Source: Sulfurimonas sp. endosymbiont of Alviniconcha boucheti (GTDB lineage: Bacteria; Campylobacterota; Campylobacteria; Campylobacterales; Sulfurimonadaceae). From it: a stretch of DNA of 64,000 bases. Positions 30,761-40,399 of the stretch are shown here, one piece after another. The translations under genes and the position numbers were made by a program. The DNA lies in NCBI GenBank assembly GCA_021766785.1, contig JAICBP010000083.1, forward strand, positions 147,056 through 211,055, read 5' to 3'. Position 1 is the stretch's first letter; every line of letters begins with the position of its first letter. The notes below the pieces were generated by a model. It did not search any database, was not told the DNA's origin, and was given only the letters and a program-made list of their open reading frames with translations.

Positions 30761-32146
30761 ATGCTATTACCTCAAACCAAAGAGAGAGAGTACCGTTTTA
30801 GGCTAGCACTTAGAATGGGACTTCCTATCTTTGCTCTTATTTTTGCATTAATTATTCATACTTTTATAGAGAATTCACAAACACTTCAAATCTCTTTTTA
30901 TATCGAATCTCTTCTCCTTTTAGTTTTTAGTATCTATTTTTTTCTCTATCTTATCTATAATGGTTTTGAGGTGAAAATTATTGATGCCGTAAGTAAAACT
31001 TTTACACGTGAGTATCTCTTTGACTACATTAAAAAAGAGCTGAAAAGACACAAACACTACACATTAATACTTGTAAGTATCGATAACCTCAATGATATTA
31101 ACACACTTTATGGAATAAAAAATGGAGATAAAGCTTTAGAGGAGACCGCTAAATGGATAGCCTCTTTTTTTAAGACTCAAAAGATAAAGAGTTTTCCTTT
31201 GGGGCATATAAAAGGTGGGGATTTTATCATAGGGTTAGAGGGGATGGAGAGTGAGTACACAACTCTACTTGAACTTATCTTTCTTAAAGCTGATGAGATG
31301 AGTATAAATGATATAGAGATAAAACTCTCAGGTGCCATTACTGATACAAACTATTCACGTGAATTGGACTATATGGTAGAGAATCTTTTTGAATTTCAAG
31401 AGAGAAGAAGAAATTCTAAGGAAGTTTTTTCAGAGAGTATAATGACACCAAATGAGCTAGAGAGTACCATTATAAATGCTATAAATAAAAGAAGTATTAT
31501 TCTTATGACTCAGAATGTTTATGAAGATGGAGCAGTGGCGTTTAAAGAGTGCTTTATAAAGCTTAAAGATAGTAACAATAAACCAATATATCCAAAAACT
31601 TACATAAAGATTATTAATAAATTAGGATTAAGAGTAGAGTATGATTTAATGGTATTAGAGAGACTTGTACTTTTATCTAAAGAGAAGAAAAATTCCTATG
31701 CTCTTACTATTTCGCCAACTTCACTAAGAAATGAGAAGTTTTTACAAAAAACAAGAGAGTTATTCAAAGAGACAGAAAAAAAAGTAATCTTTGTTTTAGA
31801 AGAAGTAGAATATTTCTCATACACAAGCAAGTATAACAGTATTATCCACTCTCTTAAAAATAGTGGTATTCTCATAGCTATCTCACGTCTAGGCACTATC
31901 CACTCAAGTTTTCTCTATCTAAGAGAGTTAGATATAGATATAGTATGTTTTGATACTTACTACTCCAAGGAGGAAAAGCTTATAGAACATAGATCAGTGA
32001 TAGAGGGCTTTAGTCTAATGGCACAAGAGAGAGGTATTAAGACATGGATAAAAAATCTTGAAAATAGTGGGAGTGTTAGGTTGGCTAAAGAGCTAGAGAT
32101 AAGTTATATTCAAGGAAAAGAGCTCTCTGGGCTTGAAGAGATATAA
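30761..32146 (+). CDS. Membrane GGDEF-EAL family protein with degenerate EAL
   Basis: Two N-terminal hydrophobic segments, GGDEF-like core GHIKGGDFIIGL, C-terminal EAL-like fold with ECF replacing EAL. Confidence 0.8.
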   Translation: MLLPQTKEREYRFRLALRMGLPIFALIFALIIHTFIENSQTLQISFYIESLLLLVFSIYFFLYLIYNGFEVKIIDAVSKTFTREYLFDYIKKELKRHKHYTLILVSIDNLNDINTLYGIKNGDKALEETAKWIASFFKTQKIKSFPLGHIKGGDFIIGLEGMESEYTTLLELIFLKADEMSINDIEIKLSGAITDTNYSRELDYMVENLFEFQERRRNSKEVFSESIMTPNELESTIINAINKRSIILMTQNVYEDGAVAFKECFIKLKDSNNKPIYPKTYIKIINKLGLRVEYDLMVLERLVLLSKEKKNSYALTISPTSLRNEKFLQKTRELFKETEKKVIFVLEEVEYFSYTSKYNSIIHSLKNSGILIAISRLGTIHSSFLYLRELDIDIVCFDTYYSKEEKLIEHRSVIEGFSLMAQERGIKTWIKNLENSGSVRLAKELEISYIQGKELSGLEEI

Positions 32147-32223
32147 TAGAAAATTAAGATTTAACAAAGTTCAAAGTATGAACTTAATATACTTCCACCA
32201 TAAAGCTATAGAGGTATGAACTA

Positions 32224-32520
32224 TTGAATAATGAAGAGCTAGAGTTACTATTACTAAGAAATGCACAAAAAATATCTTCTCAGAAGTCATTTGCAAAAGA
32301 GATAGGTTTTAGTGTAGGAAAAATAAACTATGTGCTTAATGCACTTATAGATAAAGGTCTTATAAAAGTAGAACGTTTTTTACATGCTAAAAACAAAAGA
32401 CAGTACTCTTATATCTTAACAGAAGAGGGGATGAATGAGAAAGTTTCTCTTATGAAAAAGTTTATAACTAGAAAAAAAGCTGAGTATGAAGAGTTACAAA
32501 GAGACTTAGAGAAGATGTAG
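32224..32520 (+). CDS. MarR-type winged-helix regulator, EPS-associated type (TTG start)
   Basis: ORF MNNEELELLLLRNAQKISSQKSFAKEIGFSVGKINYVLNALIDKGLIKVERF; sits at the head of the polysaccharide island. Confidence 0.85.
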   Translation: MNNEELELLLLRNAQKISSQKSFAKEIGFSVGKINYVLNALIDKGLIKVERFLHAKNKRQYSYILTEEGMNEKVSLMKKFITRKKAEYEELQRDLEKM

Positions 32521-32558
32521 ATAGAGTAGTATATAAATAACATTCAAGGAAGTAAATA

Positions 32559-33830
32559 ATGAAAAACAGTAAAATAGCAGTAATAGGATTGGGTTATGTA
32601 GGGCTTCCCTTAGCTCATGCATTTAGTAGCAAGTATAAAGTAGTAGGTTTTGATATTAACAAATCAAGAATAGAGGAACTAAATAGTGGTTTTGATAGAA
32701 CTTTAGAGCTTACAAGTGAGCAAGTAAAGGAGTCTATTGCAACTGGTGTGAAGTTTACAAATAGTTTAGAAGATATAGTAGATTGTAATATTTACATAGT
32801 TACCGTTCCTACACCTATTGATAAAACAAATGAACCTGATCTTACTCCTATCATAAAGTCCACTGAGTCTATAGGAAAAGTTCTTAAAAATGGTAATATA
32901 GTTATTTATGAATCTACTGTTTATCCTGGTGTCACAGAAGATGTGTGTGTACCTATCTTAGAAAAGCAAAGTGGTATGAAGTTTAATGAAGGTTTCTTTT
33001 GTGGCTACTCACCAGAGAGAATTAATCCAGGTGATAAAGAGCACACAGTTACTAAAATACTAAAAATTACTTCTGGTTCAACTCCTGAGATAGCTACAAA
33101 AGTAGATAATCTTTATAAGTCAATTATAACGGCAGGAACACACTTAGCTCCTACTATCAAAGTTGCAGAAGCTGCTAAAGTTATTGAAAATACTCAAAGA
33201 GATGTAAATATCGCCCTTATTAATGAACTTGCTCAAATATTTGACCTAATGGATATAAATACAAAAGATGTTATAGAAGCAGCAGGAACAAAGTGGAACT
33301 TTATTAAACTTCTTCCTGGTCTTGTTGGAGGGCACTGTATAGGTGTAGATCCATACTATTTAACACATAAAGCACAGAGTTTAGGGTATATGCCAAATCT
33401 TATTCTTGGTGCAAGACAGATTAACAACTCTATGAGTAAACTTATTGCAGATAAAACTATAAAAGCAATGGTAAAAGAGGATAAAAAACTCAAAGGTGCA
33501 AATATCTTAGTAATGGGTGCTACTTTTAAAGAGGATTGTCCAGATATGAGAAACTCTAAAGTTTTAGATATTATTAAAGAGCTTGAAGAGTTCGAGTGTA
33601 ATGTAGAAGTGTATGATTATTGGATAGATAAGAGTGATAGAGAGACAAAAGATCTACAGTTCGTGTTAGAGCTTCCTTTAGATACTCAAAAGTATGATGC
33701 AATAGTTGTCGCTGTAGGGCATGAAAAGTTTAAATCTATTACAACAGAGCAGTATAAAAGCATGTCAAAAGGAGAACCAATAGTTATAGATGTAAAAGGT
33801 GTAGTAGAAAAACCAACATGGAGACTTTAA
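32559..33830 (+). CDS. Nucleotide-sugar 6-dehydrogenase (WbpO/TviB-like)
   Basis: ORF with IGLGYVGLPLAHAFS, GYSPERINPGDKEH, LVGGHCIGVDPYYL. Confidence 0.93.
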   Translation: MKNSKIAVIGLGYVGLPLAHAFSSKYKVVGFDINKSRIEELNSGFDRTLELTSEQVKESIATGVKFTNSLEDIVDCNIYIVTVPTPIDKTNEPDLTPIIKSTESIGKVLKNGNIVIYESTVYPGVTEDVCVPILEKQSGMKFNEGFFCGYSPERINPGDKEHTVTKILKITSGSTPEIATKVDNLYKSIITAGTHLAPTIKVAEAAKVIENTQRDVNIALINELAQIFDLMDINTKDVIEAAGTKWNFIKLLPGLVGGHCIGVDPYYLTHKAQSLGYMPNLILGARQINNSMSKLIADKTIKAMVKEDKKLKGANILVMGATFKEDCPDMRNSKVLDIIKELEEFECNVEVYDYWIDKSDRETKDLQFVLELPLDTQKYDAIVVAVGHEKFKSITTEQYKSMSKGEPIVIDVKGVVEKPTWRL

Positions 33831-33831
33831 A

Positions 33832-34791
33832 ATGAAGAAAAATTTTGCACTTATTGGGGCAGCAGGCTATATAGCTCCACGACATTTGAAGGCTATAAAA
33901 GATACAGATAATAATTTGGTTGTTTCATTAGATCCATATGATGGAATAGGTATTATGGATAGTAATTTTCCTCAAGCTGATTTTTTTACAGAGATGGAGA
34001 AGTTTGATACATTTATAAATGACTTTAATCGCAGTTCTAAAATTGACTATGTGTCAATATGCTCTCCAAACTATTTACATGAAGCACATATTCGTTATGG
34101 ATTACAGCATGATGCTGATGTTATTTGTGAGAAGCCACTTGTACTTAACCCTGCTGATATAGATGCACTAAAATTAGTAGAAGCAGAAACAGGGAAAAAA
34201 GTTTACAATATTTTACAGCTACGTTTACATGACTCAATAATAGCACTAAAAAAGAGAGTAACAGAAGAGTTAAAAGAAAATCCTAATAAAGTGTATGATA
34301 TAGATTTAACATATCTTACAAGTAGGGGTAAATGGTACTTTACATCTTGGAAAGGTAATCAAGATAAATCTGGTGGTATCGCCTCAAATATCGGTGTACA
34401 CTTTTACGATATGCTCTGTTGGATATTTGGTAATGTTGAAGAAAATATAGTTCATGTCAAAACAGCAGATACAAATGCAGGCTACTTCAAGCTTAAAAAT
34501 GCAACTGTTAGATGGTTTCTCTCTGTAAACTATGACTATATTCCTCAAGAGATAAAAGATAGGGGTATAAGAACTTATCGCTCTATCACTGTAGATGGTA
34601 AGGAGATAGAGTTTAGTGGAGGTTTTACGGATTTGCATACCAAAAGCTATGAGCATATCTTAAATGGCGGTGGTTTTGGACTTGATGAAGCCTATGGAAG
34701 TGTACGAACTGTTTCTACGATTAGAAATCTACCTGCTGTTGGGCTAGAGGGTGAGTACCATCCATTTTGTGAAAAAGTTTTAGAGAAGTAA
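33832..34791 (+). CDS. Gfo/Idh/MocA oxidoreductase (WbpB-like)
   Basis: [28 protein letters not shown]...VICEKPLVL. Confidence 0.88.
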   Translation: MKKNFALIGAAGYIAPRHLKAIKDTDNNLVVSLDPYDGIGIMDSNFPQADFFTEMEKFDTFINDFNRSSKIDYVSICSPNYLHEAHIRYGLQHDADVICEKPLVLNPADIDALKLVEAETGKKVYNILQLRLHDSIIALKKRVTEELKENPNKVYDIDLTYLTSRGKWYFTSWKGNQDKSGGIASNIGVHFYDMLCWIFGNVEENIVHVKTADTNAGYFKLKNATVRWFLSVNYDYIPQEIKDRGIRTYRSITVDGKEIEFSGGFTDLHTKSYEHILNGGGFGLDEAYGSVRTVSTIRNLPAVGLEGEYHPFCEKVLEK

Positions 34792-34795
34792 GCAA

Positions 34796-35365
34796 ATGGC
34801 TCAATACTTCGCACATGAATCCTCTTTTATAGATGATAATGTCTCCATAGGAGAGAACACAAAAGTATGGCATTTCTCTCATGTTCTTTCAGGCTCAACT
34901 ATAGGAGAAAACTGCTCTTTTGGTCAGAACTGTGTAGTTGGTCCAAATGTAAATATAGGTAATGGGGTAAAGGTACAAAATAATATCTCTATTTATGAGG
35001 GTGTAGAAGTAGAAGATGATGTTTTTTTGGGTCCATCTATGGTATTTACCAATGTTATCAATCCAAGAGCATTCATAGTAAGACGTGAAGAGTTTAAAAG
35101 AACTCTCCTTAAAAAAGGGTGCTCTATAGGTGCAAATGTCACAGTAGTTTGTGGGGTTACTGTAGGGGAGTATGCTCTTATAGGAAGTGGTGCAGTTATT
35201 AACAAAAATGTAAAACCTTATGCTCTTATGGTAGGTGTTCCAGCAAAGCAGATCGGTTGGGTTGGAATAAGTGGTAATACATTAAAACTTGAGGATAATA
35301 AAGCAGAGGATAAATTTGCTTTTTATAAACTAGAAGATAATAATTTAAAAGTAGTAAAAAAATGA
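34796..35365 (+). CDS. Hexapeptide-repeat N-acetyltransferase (WbpD-like)
   Basis: ORF with left-handed beta-helix repeats ([37 protein letters not shown]). Confidence 0.9.
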   Translation: MAQYFAHESSFIDDNVSIGENTKVWHFSHVLSGSTIGENCSFGQNCVVGPNVNIGNGVKVQNNISIYEGVEVEDDVFLGPSMVFTNVINPRAFIVRREEFKRTLLKKGCSIGANVTVVCGVTVGEYALIGSGAVINKNVKPYALMVGVPAKQIGWVGISGNTLKLEDNKAEDKFAFYKLEDNNLKVVKK

Positions 35366-36447
35366 AGATAGATTTTGCAAATTTACAATACCAATATAAG
35401 CTGTATAAAGATGAGATAGATGAAGCTATTGATGAGGTTTTAGAGAAATCAAACTATATTATGGGTGAAGAAGTAGCTATACTTGAAAATAATTTAGAAA
35501 AGTTTACAGGTGCTCAATATGCTATTACTTGCAGTAGTGGCACAGATGCCCTTTTACTCGCTATGATGGCTCTTGATATACAATCAGGTGATGAGATAAT
35601 CACAACTCCTTTTACTTTTATAGCTACTGCTGAGACTATAGCATTTTTAGGGGCAAAACCAGTATTTGCAGATATTGATGAGAAAACTTATAACATTGAC
35701 CCTAGTAAACTAGAAGAGAAGATAAGCTCCAAAACTAAGGCCATAATCCCTGTGAGCCTCTATGGACAGCCAGCAGATATGGATGTTATACAGAGTATAG
35801 CAACAAAGCATAATCTTAAAGTCATAGTAGATGGAGCACAGAGCTTTGGAAGTACTTATAAAGGTAAAACAGACAGTAACTTAGGTGATATCTCTACAAC
35901 AAGTTTTTTTCCTGCTAAGCCATTAGGATGTTTTGGTGATGGTGGTGCTGTTTTTACAAATAGCGAAGAACTTGCAACAAAAATGAAAAGCTTAAGAGTT
36001 CATGGCCAATCTAAACGCTATCATCATAAGTACATAGGTATGGGTGGACGAATGGATACTCTTCAGTGTGCTATAGTAAATGTAAAGCTAAAACATTATA
36101 AAAAAGATTTAGCTCTTAGACAAGAAGTAGCAGAGAAATATACAAAAGTTTTAAAAGATAAAGATATAGTACTGCCCTTTATAGATAAAAATACAACTTC
36201 AGTTTTTGCGCAATACTCCATCAGAGTTAAAGAGAGAGATAAACTGCAAACTAAATTAAAAGAAAAAGGTATCCCAACAGCAGTACACTATCCAATGCCA
36301 CTACATTTACAAGAGTGTTTTGAATACTTAAACTATACAAAAGGTGATTTTCCTATTGCCGAACAAATAAGTCAAGAGATAATGAGTCTTCCTATGAACC
36401 CTTACATAAGTGATGACGAGATAGCCTATATCACAAAGGTCCTTTAA
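35362..36447 (+). CDS. DegT/DnrJ/EryC1 aminotransferase (WbpE-like)
   Basis: ORF with [55 protein letters not shown]. Confidence 0.92.
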   Translation: MKIDFANLQYQYKLYKDEIDEAIDEVLEKSNYIMGEEVAILENNLEKFTGAQYAITCSSGTDALLLAMMALDIQSGDEIITTPFTFIATAETIAFLGAKPVFADIDEKTYNIDPSKLEEKISSKTKAIIPVSLYGQPADMDVIQSIATKHNLKVIVDGAQSFGSTYKGKTDSNLGDISTTSFFPAKPLGCFGDGGAVFTNSEELATKMKSLRVHGQSKRYHHKYIGMGGRMDTLQCAIVNVKLKHYKKDLALRQEVAEKYTKVLKDKDIVLPFIDKNTTSVFAQYSIRVKERDKLQTKLKEKGIPTAVHYPMPLHLQECFEYLNYTKGDFPIAEQISQEIMSLPMNPYISDDEIAYITKVL

Positions 36448-36452
36448 AAAGT

Positions 36453-37817
36453 ATGCATGAAGATATTTTATCGCTTATAGCACAAGGTGAAAGTCAAACA
36501 ATAGAGTTTAAAACTTCTTTTCAAAAAGAAGTAATAGAGTCTGTAGTTGCTTTTGCTAATGCTAAAGGCGGTAAAATACTTCTAGGTGTGAAAGATGATG
36601 CTAGTGTAGTTGGTGTTAACATTGGTAGTGAAACTTTACAAGACTGGATAAATCAGATAAAAACAAATATACAACCTCAGTTACTAGTAGATATAGATAC
36701 ATTTGAAATAGAAAGTAAGACTATAGCCATAATAGAGATAAAAGAGTACCCACTCAAACCAATAGCATATAAAAATAGATACTATAAAAGGGTAAAAAAC
36801 GCAAATCATCTTATGAGTCTTGATGAGATAGCAAATATGCACTTGCAAACGATCAGCTCTAGTTGGGACTACTATGTGGATGATAGACATGACTTTAGCG
36901 ATATATCGCAGGAAAATATAGCATACTTTATAGAAAAAGTAGAACAAAATTTAGGTAAAAGTTTTAATGAAGACCCCTTAACAATACTCAAAAAGTATGA
37001 GCTTATAAAAGAGGACAAACTTACTTGGGGATCCTACCTACTCTTTACATCAAACAACTCAGCTATAACAGCTTTTCAAATAGGAAGATTTAAAGACCCT
37101 ATAACCATTATAGATAATATAGACATAAATACAAACCTTTTCATACAGATTGATACTGCCATAGAGTTTATAAAAAAGCATCTTATGACGGAGTTTATTA
37201 TAACAGGGGAAGCACAAAGAGTAGTTAAATATGACTACCCACTAGAAGCCATAAGAGAGATAGTGATAAACATGGTAGTTCATAGAGACTATAGAGACAG
37301 TGGGAACTCTATCATAAAGATATTTGATGAAAAAATAGAATTTTTTAACCCTGGCAAACTTTATGGTAACTTAAGTGTAGAAGAACTTTTAAGTGGTGAC
37401 TACTCATCACAAACAAGAAACAGAGCAGTAGCTAGAGCCTTTAAAGAAGCAGGAATCATAGAAAGGTATGGTTCAGGCATAGCTAGAATACAAGCTGAAT
37501 GTAAGAAGCATAGCAATGTTGAAGTGAAATTTGAAGAGTTCCAACATGGTTTTAGAACAATACTTACAAAAAAACAAAAAAAGAATGAGGGAGTAAATGA
37601 GGGAGTAAATGAGGGAGTAAATGAGGGAGTAAAATCTTTATATTTACTTATAAAGAATAACCCTTATAAAAAGACACCTTTTTTTGCTAAAGAACTGGAA
37701 ACATCTGTTAAAAATATAGAGCGATGGATTAAACTCCTAAAAGATGAGCAGAAGATAGAGTTTAAAGGTGCACCTAAAACTGGCGGATATATTCTCAAGG
37801 CTAGTAATGCTAACTAA
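36453..37817 (+). CDS. AlbA_2/Schlafen-type ATP-binding/HTH protein
   Basis: ORF with ESQTIEFKTSFQKEVIESVVAFANAKGGKILLGVKDDASVVG, EAIREIVINMVVHRDYRDSGNSI; internal (NEGV)4. Confidence 0.88.
   Translation: MHEDILSLIAQGESQTIEFKTSFQKEVIESVVAFANAKGGKILLGVKDDASVVGVNIGSETLQDWINQIKTNIQPQLLVDIDTFEIESKTIAIIEIKEYPLKPIAYKNRYYKRVKNANHLMSLDEIANMHLQTISSSWDYYVDDRHDFSDISQENIAYFIEKVEQNLGKSFNEDPLTILKKYELIKEDKLTWGSYLLFTSNNSAITAFQIGRFKDPITIIDNIDINTNLFIQIDTAIEFIKKHLMTEFIITGEAQRVVKYDYPLEAIREIVINMVVHRDYRDSGNSIIKIFDEKIEFFNPGKLYGNLSVEELLSGDYSSQTRNRAVARAFKEAGIIERYGSGIARIQAECKKHSNVEVKFEEFQHGFRTILTKKQKKNEGVNEGVNEGVNEGVKSLYLLIKNNPYKKTPFFAKELETSVKNIERWIKLLKDEQKIEFKGAPKTGGYILKASNAN
37584..37631 (+). repeat. In-frame 12-bp tandem repeat x4 (aatgagggagta)
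   Basis: Four exact consecutive copies read directly. Confidence 0.95.
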
Positions 37818-39060
37818 ACTAAAACCTAAATCAGAGTTTAGTAAAAATGTACTTACTCTTATGACTGGTACTGCCATTGCTCAGGCTATACCTATAGCTA
37901 TAAGTCCTATACTTACTCGGCTATATACTCCTGAAGATTTTGGAAAACTAGCTTTATTTATTAGTATAGTGAGTGTTATGGGTGTATTTGCTACTGGGAA
38001 GTATGAGCTAGCCATTATATTACCGAAAAAAAATAGTACAGCTTATCAGCTTGTAAGTCTATCGTTCATTCTATCATTTCTAATCTCGGTGTTTTATATA
38101 GTACCTTTAGTTGGAAGCAGTATTATGTACTCATTTGATACTATTTATTATTTGTTACCAATAGCATCATTTTTTATAGCTCTTAACTCTATTTTTGATA
38201 GGTATAACAATAGAGTTAAAAATTATAAACTCATGTCTTATCAGAGGCTTATAAAAACAACCATAGAGTCTATAACTAGCATATCATTTATTACCTTGTT
38301 TAGTATACAAACAGGTTTGGTCTGGGGGTTTATATTTGGGTATTTTATCTCTAGTTGGACTATGCTATATATAAACTTTACATCTTTTAAAGAGTTGAAG
38401 TTTAATCCATCATTGAGCAAAATGAAAGTTTTATCAAGAGGATATATTAATTTTCCAAAATATAGTATGCCTCATACATTTTTAAATACCTTATCAGCAA
38501 ATATTCCAATATTCTTGATTCCTTTGTATTATGGCAGTCACACTCTTGGACTCTATGCATTTGGTCTGAAGATAGTGAAAGCACCATTAGGATTGTTATC
38601 TGCATCGATTTTTAATGTACTTGGTCAAAAGATGGCGGAGGAGCATGCAAAAGGTAATGAAATTAAAAGTTTGTTTATTAGTATAGTAAAAAAACTGATA
38701 ACCTTTGCAATTTTTATAATACCTCTTTTTATATATATAGATGATATTTTTGTATTTATTTTTGGTCAAGAGTGGAGAGTTGCAGGAGAATATATTCAAA
38801 TTTTATCCCCTTGGATTTTAGTAGAATTTATAGTTTCACCGTTTGCCACAATACCACATATTTATAATGTTCAAAGAAAGGCATTTGTATTAGAAATAAT
38901 TTATTCACTAGTTAGAATTTCTCCATTTTTGATAGGAGCAGGATATTTCGATTTTACTATACAACAAGTATTGATGGTGTACATGATTTTTGCAACATTA
39001 TTATTGTTCTATGGGTATAATTGGTACTATAATTTAGTTAAAGGAAAAAGACAAAAATAA
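37807..39060 (+). CDS. Polysaccharide flippase (Wzx/MATE-like)
   Basis: Multi-TM ORF MLTKLKPKSEFSKNVLTLMTGTAIAQAIPIAISPILTRLYTPEDFG. Confidence 0.9.
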   Translation: MLTKLKPKSEFSKNVLTLMTGTAIAQAIPIAISPILTRLYTPEDFGKLALFISIVSVMGVFATGKYELAIILPKKNSTAYQLVSLSFILSFLISVFYIVPLVGSSIMYSFDTIYYLLPIASFFIALNSIFDRYNNRVKNYKLMSYQRLIKTTIESITSISFITLFSIQTGLVWGFIFGYFISSWTMLYINFTSFKELKFNPSLSKMKVLSRGYINFPKYSMPHTFLNTLSANIPIFLIPLYYGSHTLGLYAFGLKIVKAPLGLLSASIFNVLGQKMAEEHAKGNEIKSLFISIVKKLITFAIFIIPLFIYIDDIFVFIFGQEWRVAGEYIQILSPWILVEFIVSPFATIPHIYNVQRKAFVLEIIYSLVRISPFLIGAGYFDFTIQQVLMVYMIFATLLLFYGYNWYYNLVKGKRQK

Positions 39061-39134
39061 TTTATAAAATAAAAAAGATAGTAGCTATTTTAAACGTTTT
39101 AATTTTTGCATTGATATGTTTTATTGATATTCGT

Positions 39135-39256
39135 TTAGATGACTTCTTTTTGTTCTCTAATTTGTCCTCTTTCGAGAGAGGGTTTAGCTTGGTTTTTTTT
39201 TGGCATCTCTAAGACTATTCTTGTTTTTTGTTTAGCTGTATAAGCTTGACCTTTTT
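39135..39256 (-). pseudogene. IS3-family OrfA-like transposase remnant
   Basis: Minus-strand KGQAYTAKQKTRIVLEMPKKNQAKPSLERGQIREQKEVI*; resembles OrfA N-terminus but degenerate. Confidence 0.45.
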
Positions 39257-39313
39257 TCTACTTATAATTTCATCACCATAATTCTTATTATTTTAACTTT
39301 TTGAAAATAAATT

Positions 39314-39412
39314 CTACTGAATTGCTGTCTTAGAATTTAGGGGTATTATACCTGTTCTTGGTGTTAATTTTTCGTTTGTGGATTCTAGTTTAAAGTTTAA
39401 GATTGTTTGCAC
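39314..39412 (-). pseudogene. DDE transposase N-terminal remnant (family uncertain)
   Basis: GAGAGG SD then GTG: MQTILNFKLESTNEKLTPRTGIIPLNSKTAIQ*. Confidence 0.45.
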
Positions 39413-39433
39413 TATAATTACCTCTCATTTTTG

Positions 39434-39464
39434 AAAAAGTTACACCTGTTAGGTGAAACTTTTT
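39434..39464. repeat. Inverted repeat/hairpin beside the transposase remnant
   Basis: AAAAAGTTACACCT-GTT-AGGTGAAACTTTTT, 13/14 paired. Confidence 0.8.
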
Positions 39465-39539
39465 GGTGTGACCTTTTCGTTTGTAAGTACCAAATTATAG
39501 AGTAAGTTAGTTTATTGTCTAATTTAGTATGGAATTATT

Positions 39540-39547
39540 GGGGGGGG
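39540..39547 (+). repeat. Homopolymeric G8 tract
   Basis: attGGGGGGGGtga read directly; exceptional in this AT-rich sequence. Confidence 0.9.
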
Positions 39548-39601
39548 TGAAGGATTGAAAAAGTTTAAAAATAAGTTAGGCTACAAAGCATATAAGGTAA
39601 A

Positions 39602-40399
39602 GTGGTTATGGGAAAAATAACATCTCTTTATAATAGGTTGTATAGTGACTATATTATGCCTTCTAGGTTATCTGAATATGAAATGATGATTCAGAAGTTA
39701 ACGAAAAGTGGATATAAGCAAATGTCTGTAAGAGATTTTAAACAAACTATTGACTCTACAGATAGTTTTAATCATCAAAAGATATTTATTAATAGGCATG
39801 ATATAGATACAGATATTGATACTGCAAAAGAGTTTTTTAAAATAGAAAAAAAGTACAATGTACGAGCTAGTTATTATTTTAGACTATCTACTTTAGATAT
39901 AGAATTTATGAAAGAAATAGAAGCTTACGGTAGTGAAGCAAGTTATCATTTCGAAGAAATTGTTCAATATGCAAAAGATAGACATATAAAGTCAAAAGAG
40001 ACTATTTTGGAATATATGAATGAAATTAAGGAAATATTTAAATTAAATTTCACAATGATAGAAGATCAACTGGGCTCTAAAATACAAACAGTTTGTTCTC
40101 ATGGTGATTTTGTAAATAGAAAAATAAAATTAATAAATAATGAAATTACTCAAGATATTGTCCTAAGAAAAAGTTTAGGAATTGTGTGTGAAACATATGA
40201 TCAAGACTTGACAGAGAAGATAGATGTCTATATTGCAGATAGGCCTTATCCACAATTTTATTCTCCGAAGTCTATTTTTGAATGTATAGGAGAGGATAAT
40301 GTAATATATATGCTTACCCATCCAAGGCAATGGCGTGTAAATATAATGGTAAATACTATAGATAACTTCAAAAGAGTTTATGAGGGTTTTAGATGGTAG
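39602..40399 (+). CDS. Polysaccharide deacetylase-like protein
   Basis: ORF with IFINRHDIDTDIDTAKEFFKIEKKYNVRASYYF. Confidence 0.7.
   Translation: MVMGKITSLYNRLYSDYIMPSRLSEYEMMIQKLTKSGYKQMSVRDFKQTIDSTDSFNHQKIFINRHDIDTDIDTAKEFFKIEKKYNVRASYYFRLSTLDIEFMKEIEAYGSEASYHFEEIVQYAKDRHIKSKETILEYMNEIKEIFKLNFTMIEDQLGSKIQTVCSHGDFVNRKIKLINNEITQDIVLRKSLGIVCETYDQDLTEKIDVYIADRPYPQFYSPKSIFECIGEDNVIYMLTHPRQWRVNIMVNTIDNFKRVYEGFRW

Noticed and set aside
31353-31364. ATTCACGTGAAT palindrome as a third parS
   Set aside because: Shares only the CACGTG core context; lacks GTTT/AAAC arms, within a coding region.
39440-39455. GTTAGGT in the hairpin as an integron attC-like element
   Set aside because: No matching RYYYAAC partner, no integrase or cassette array nearby.
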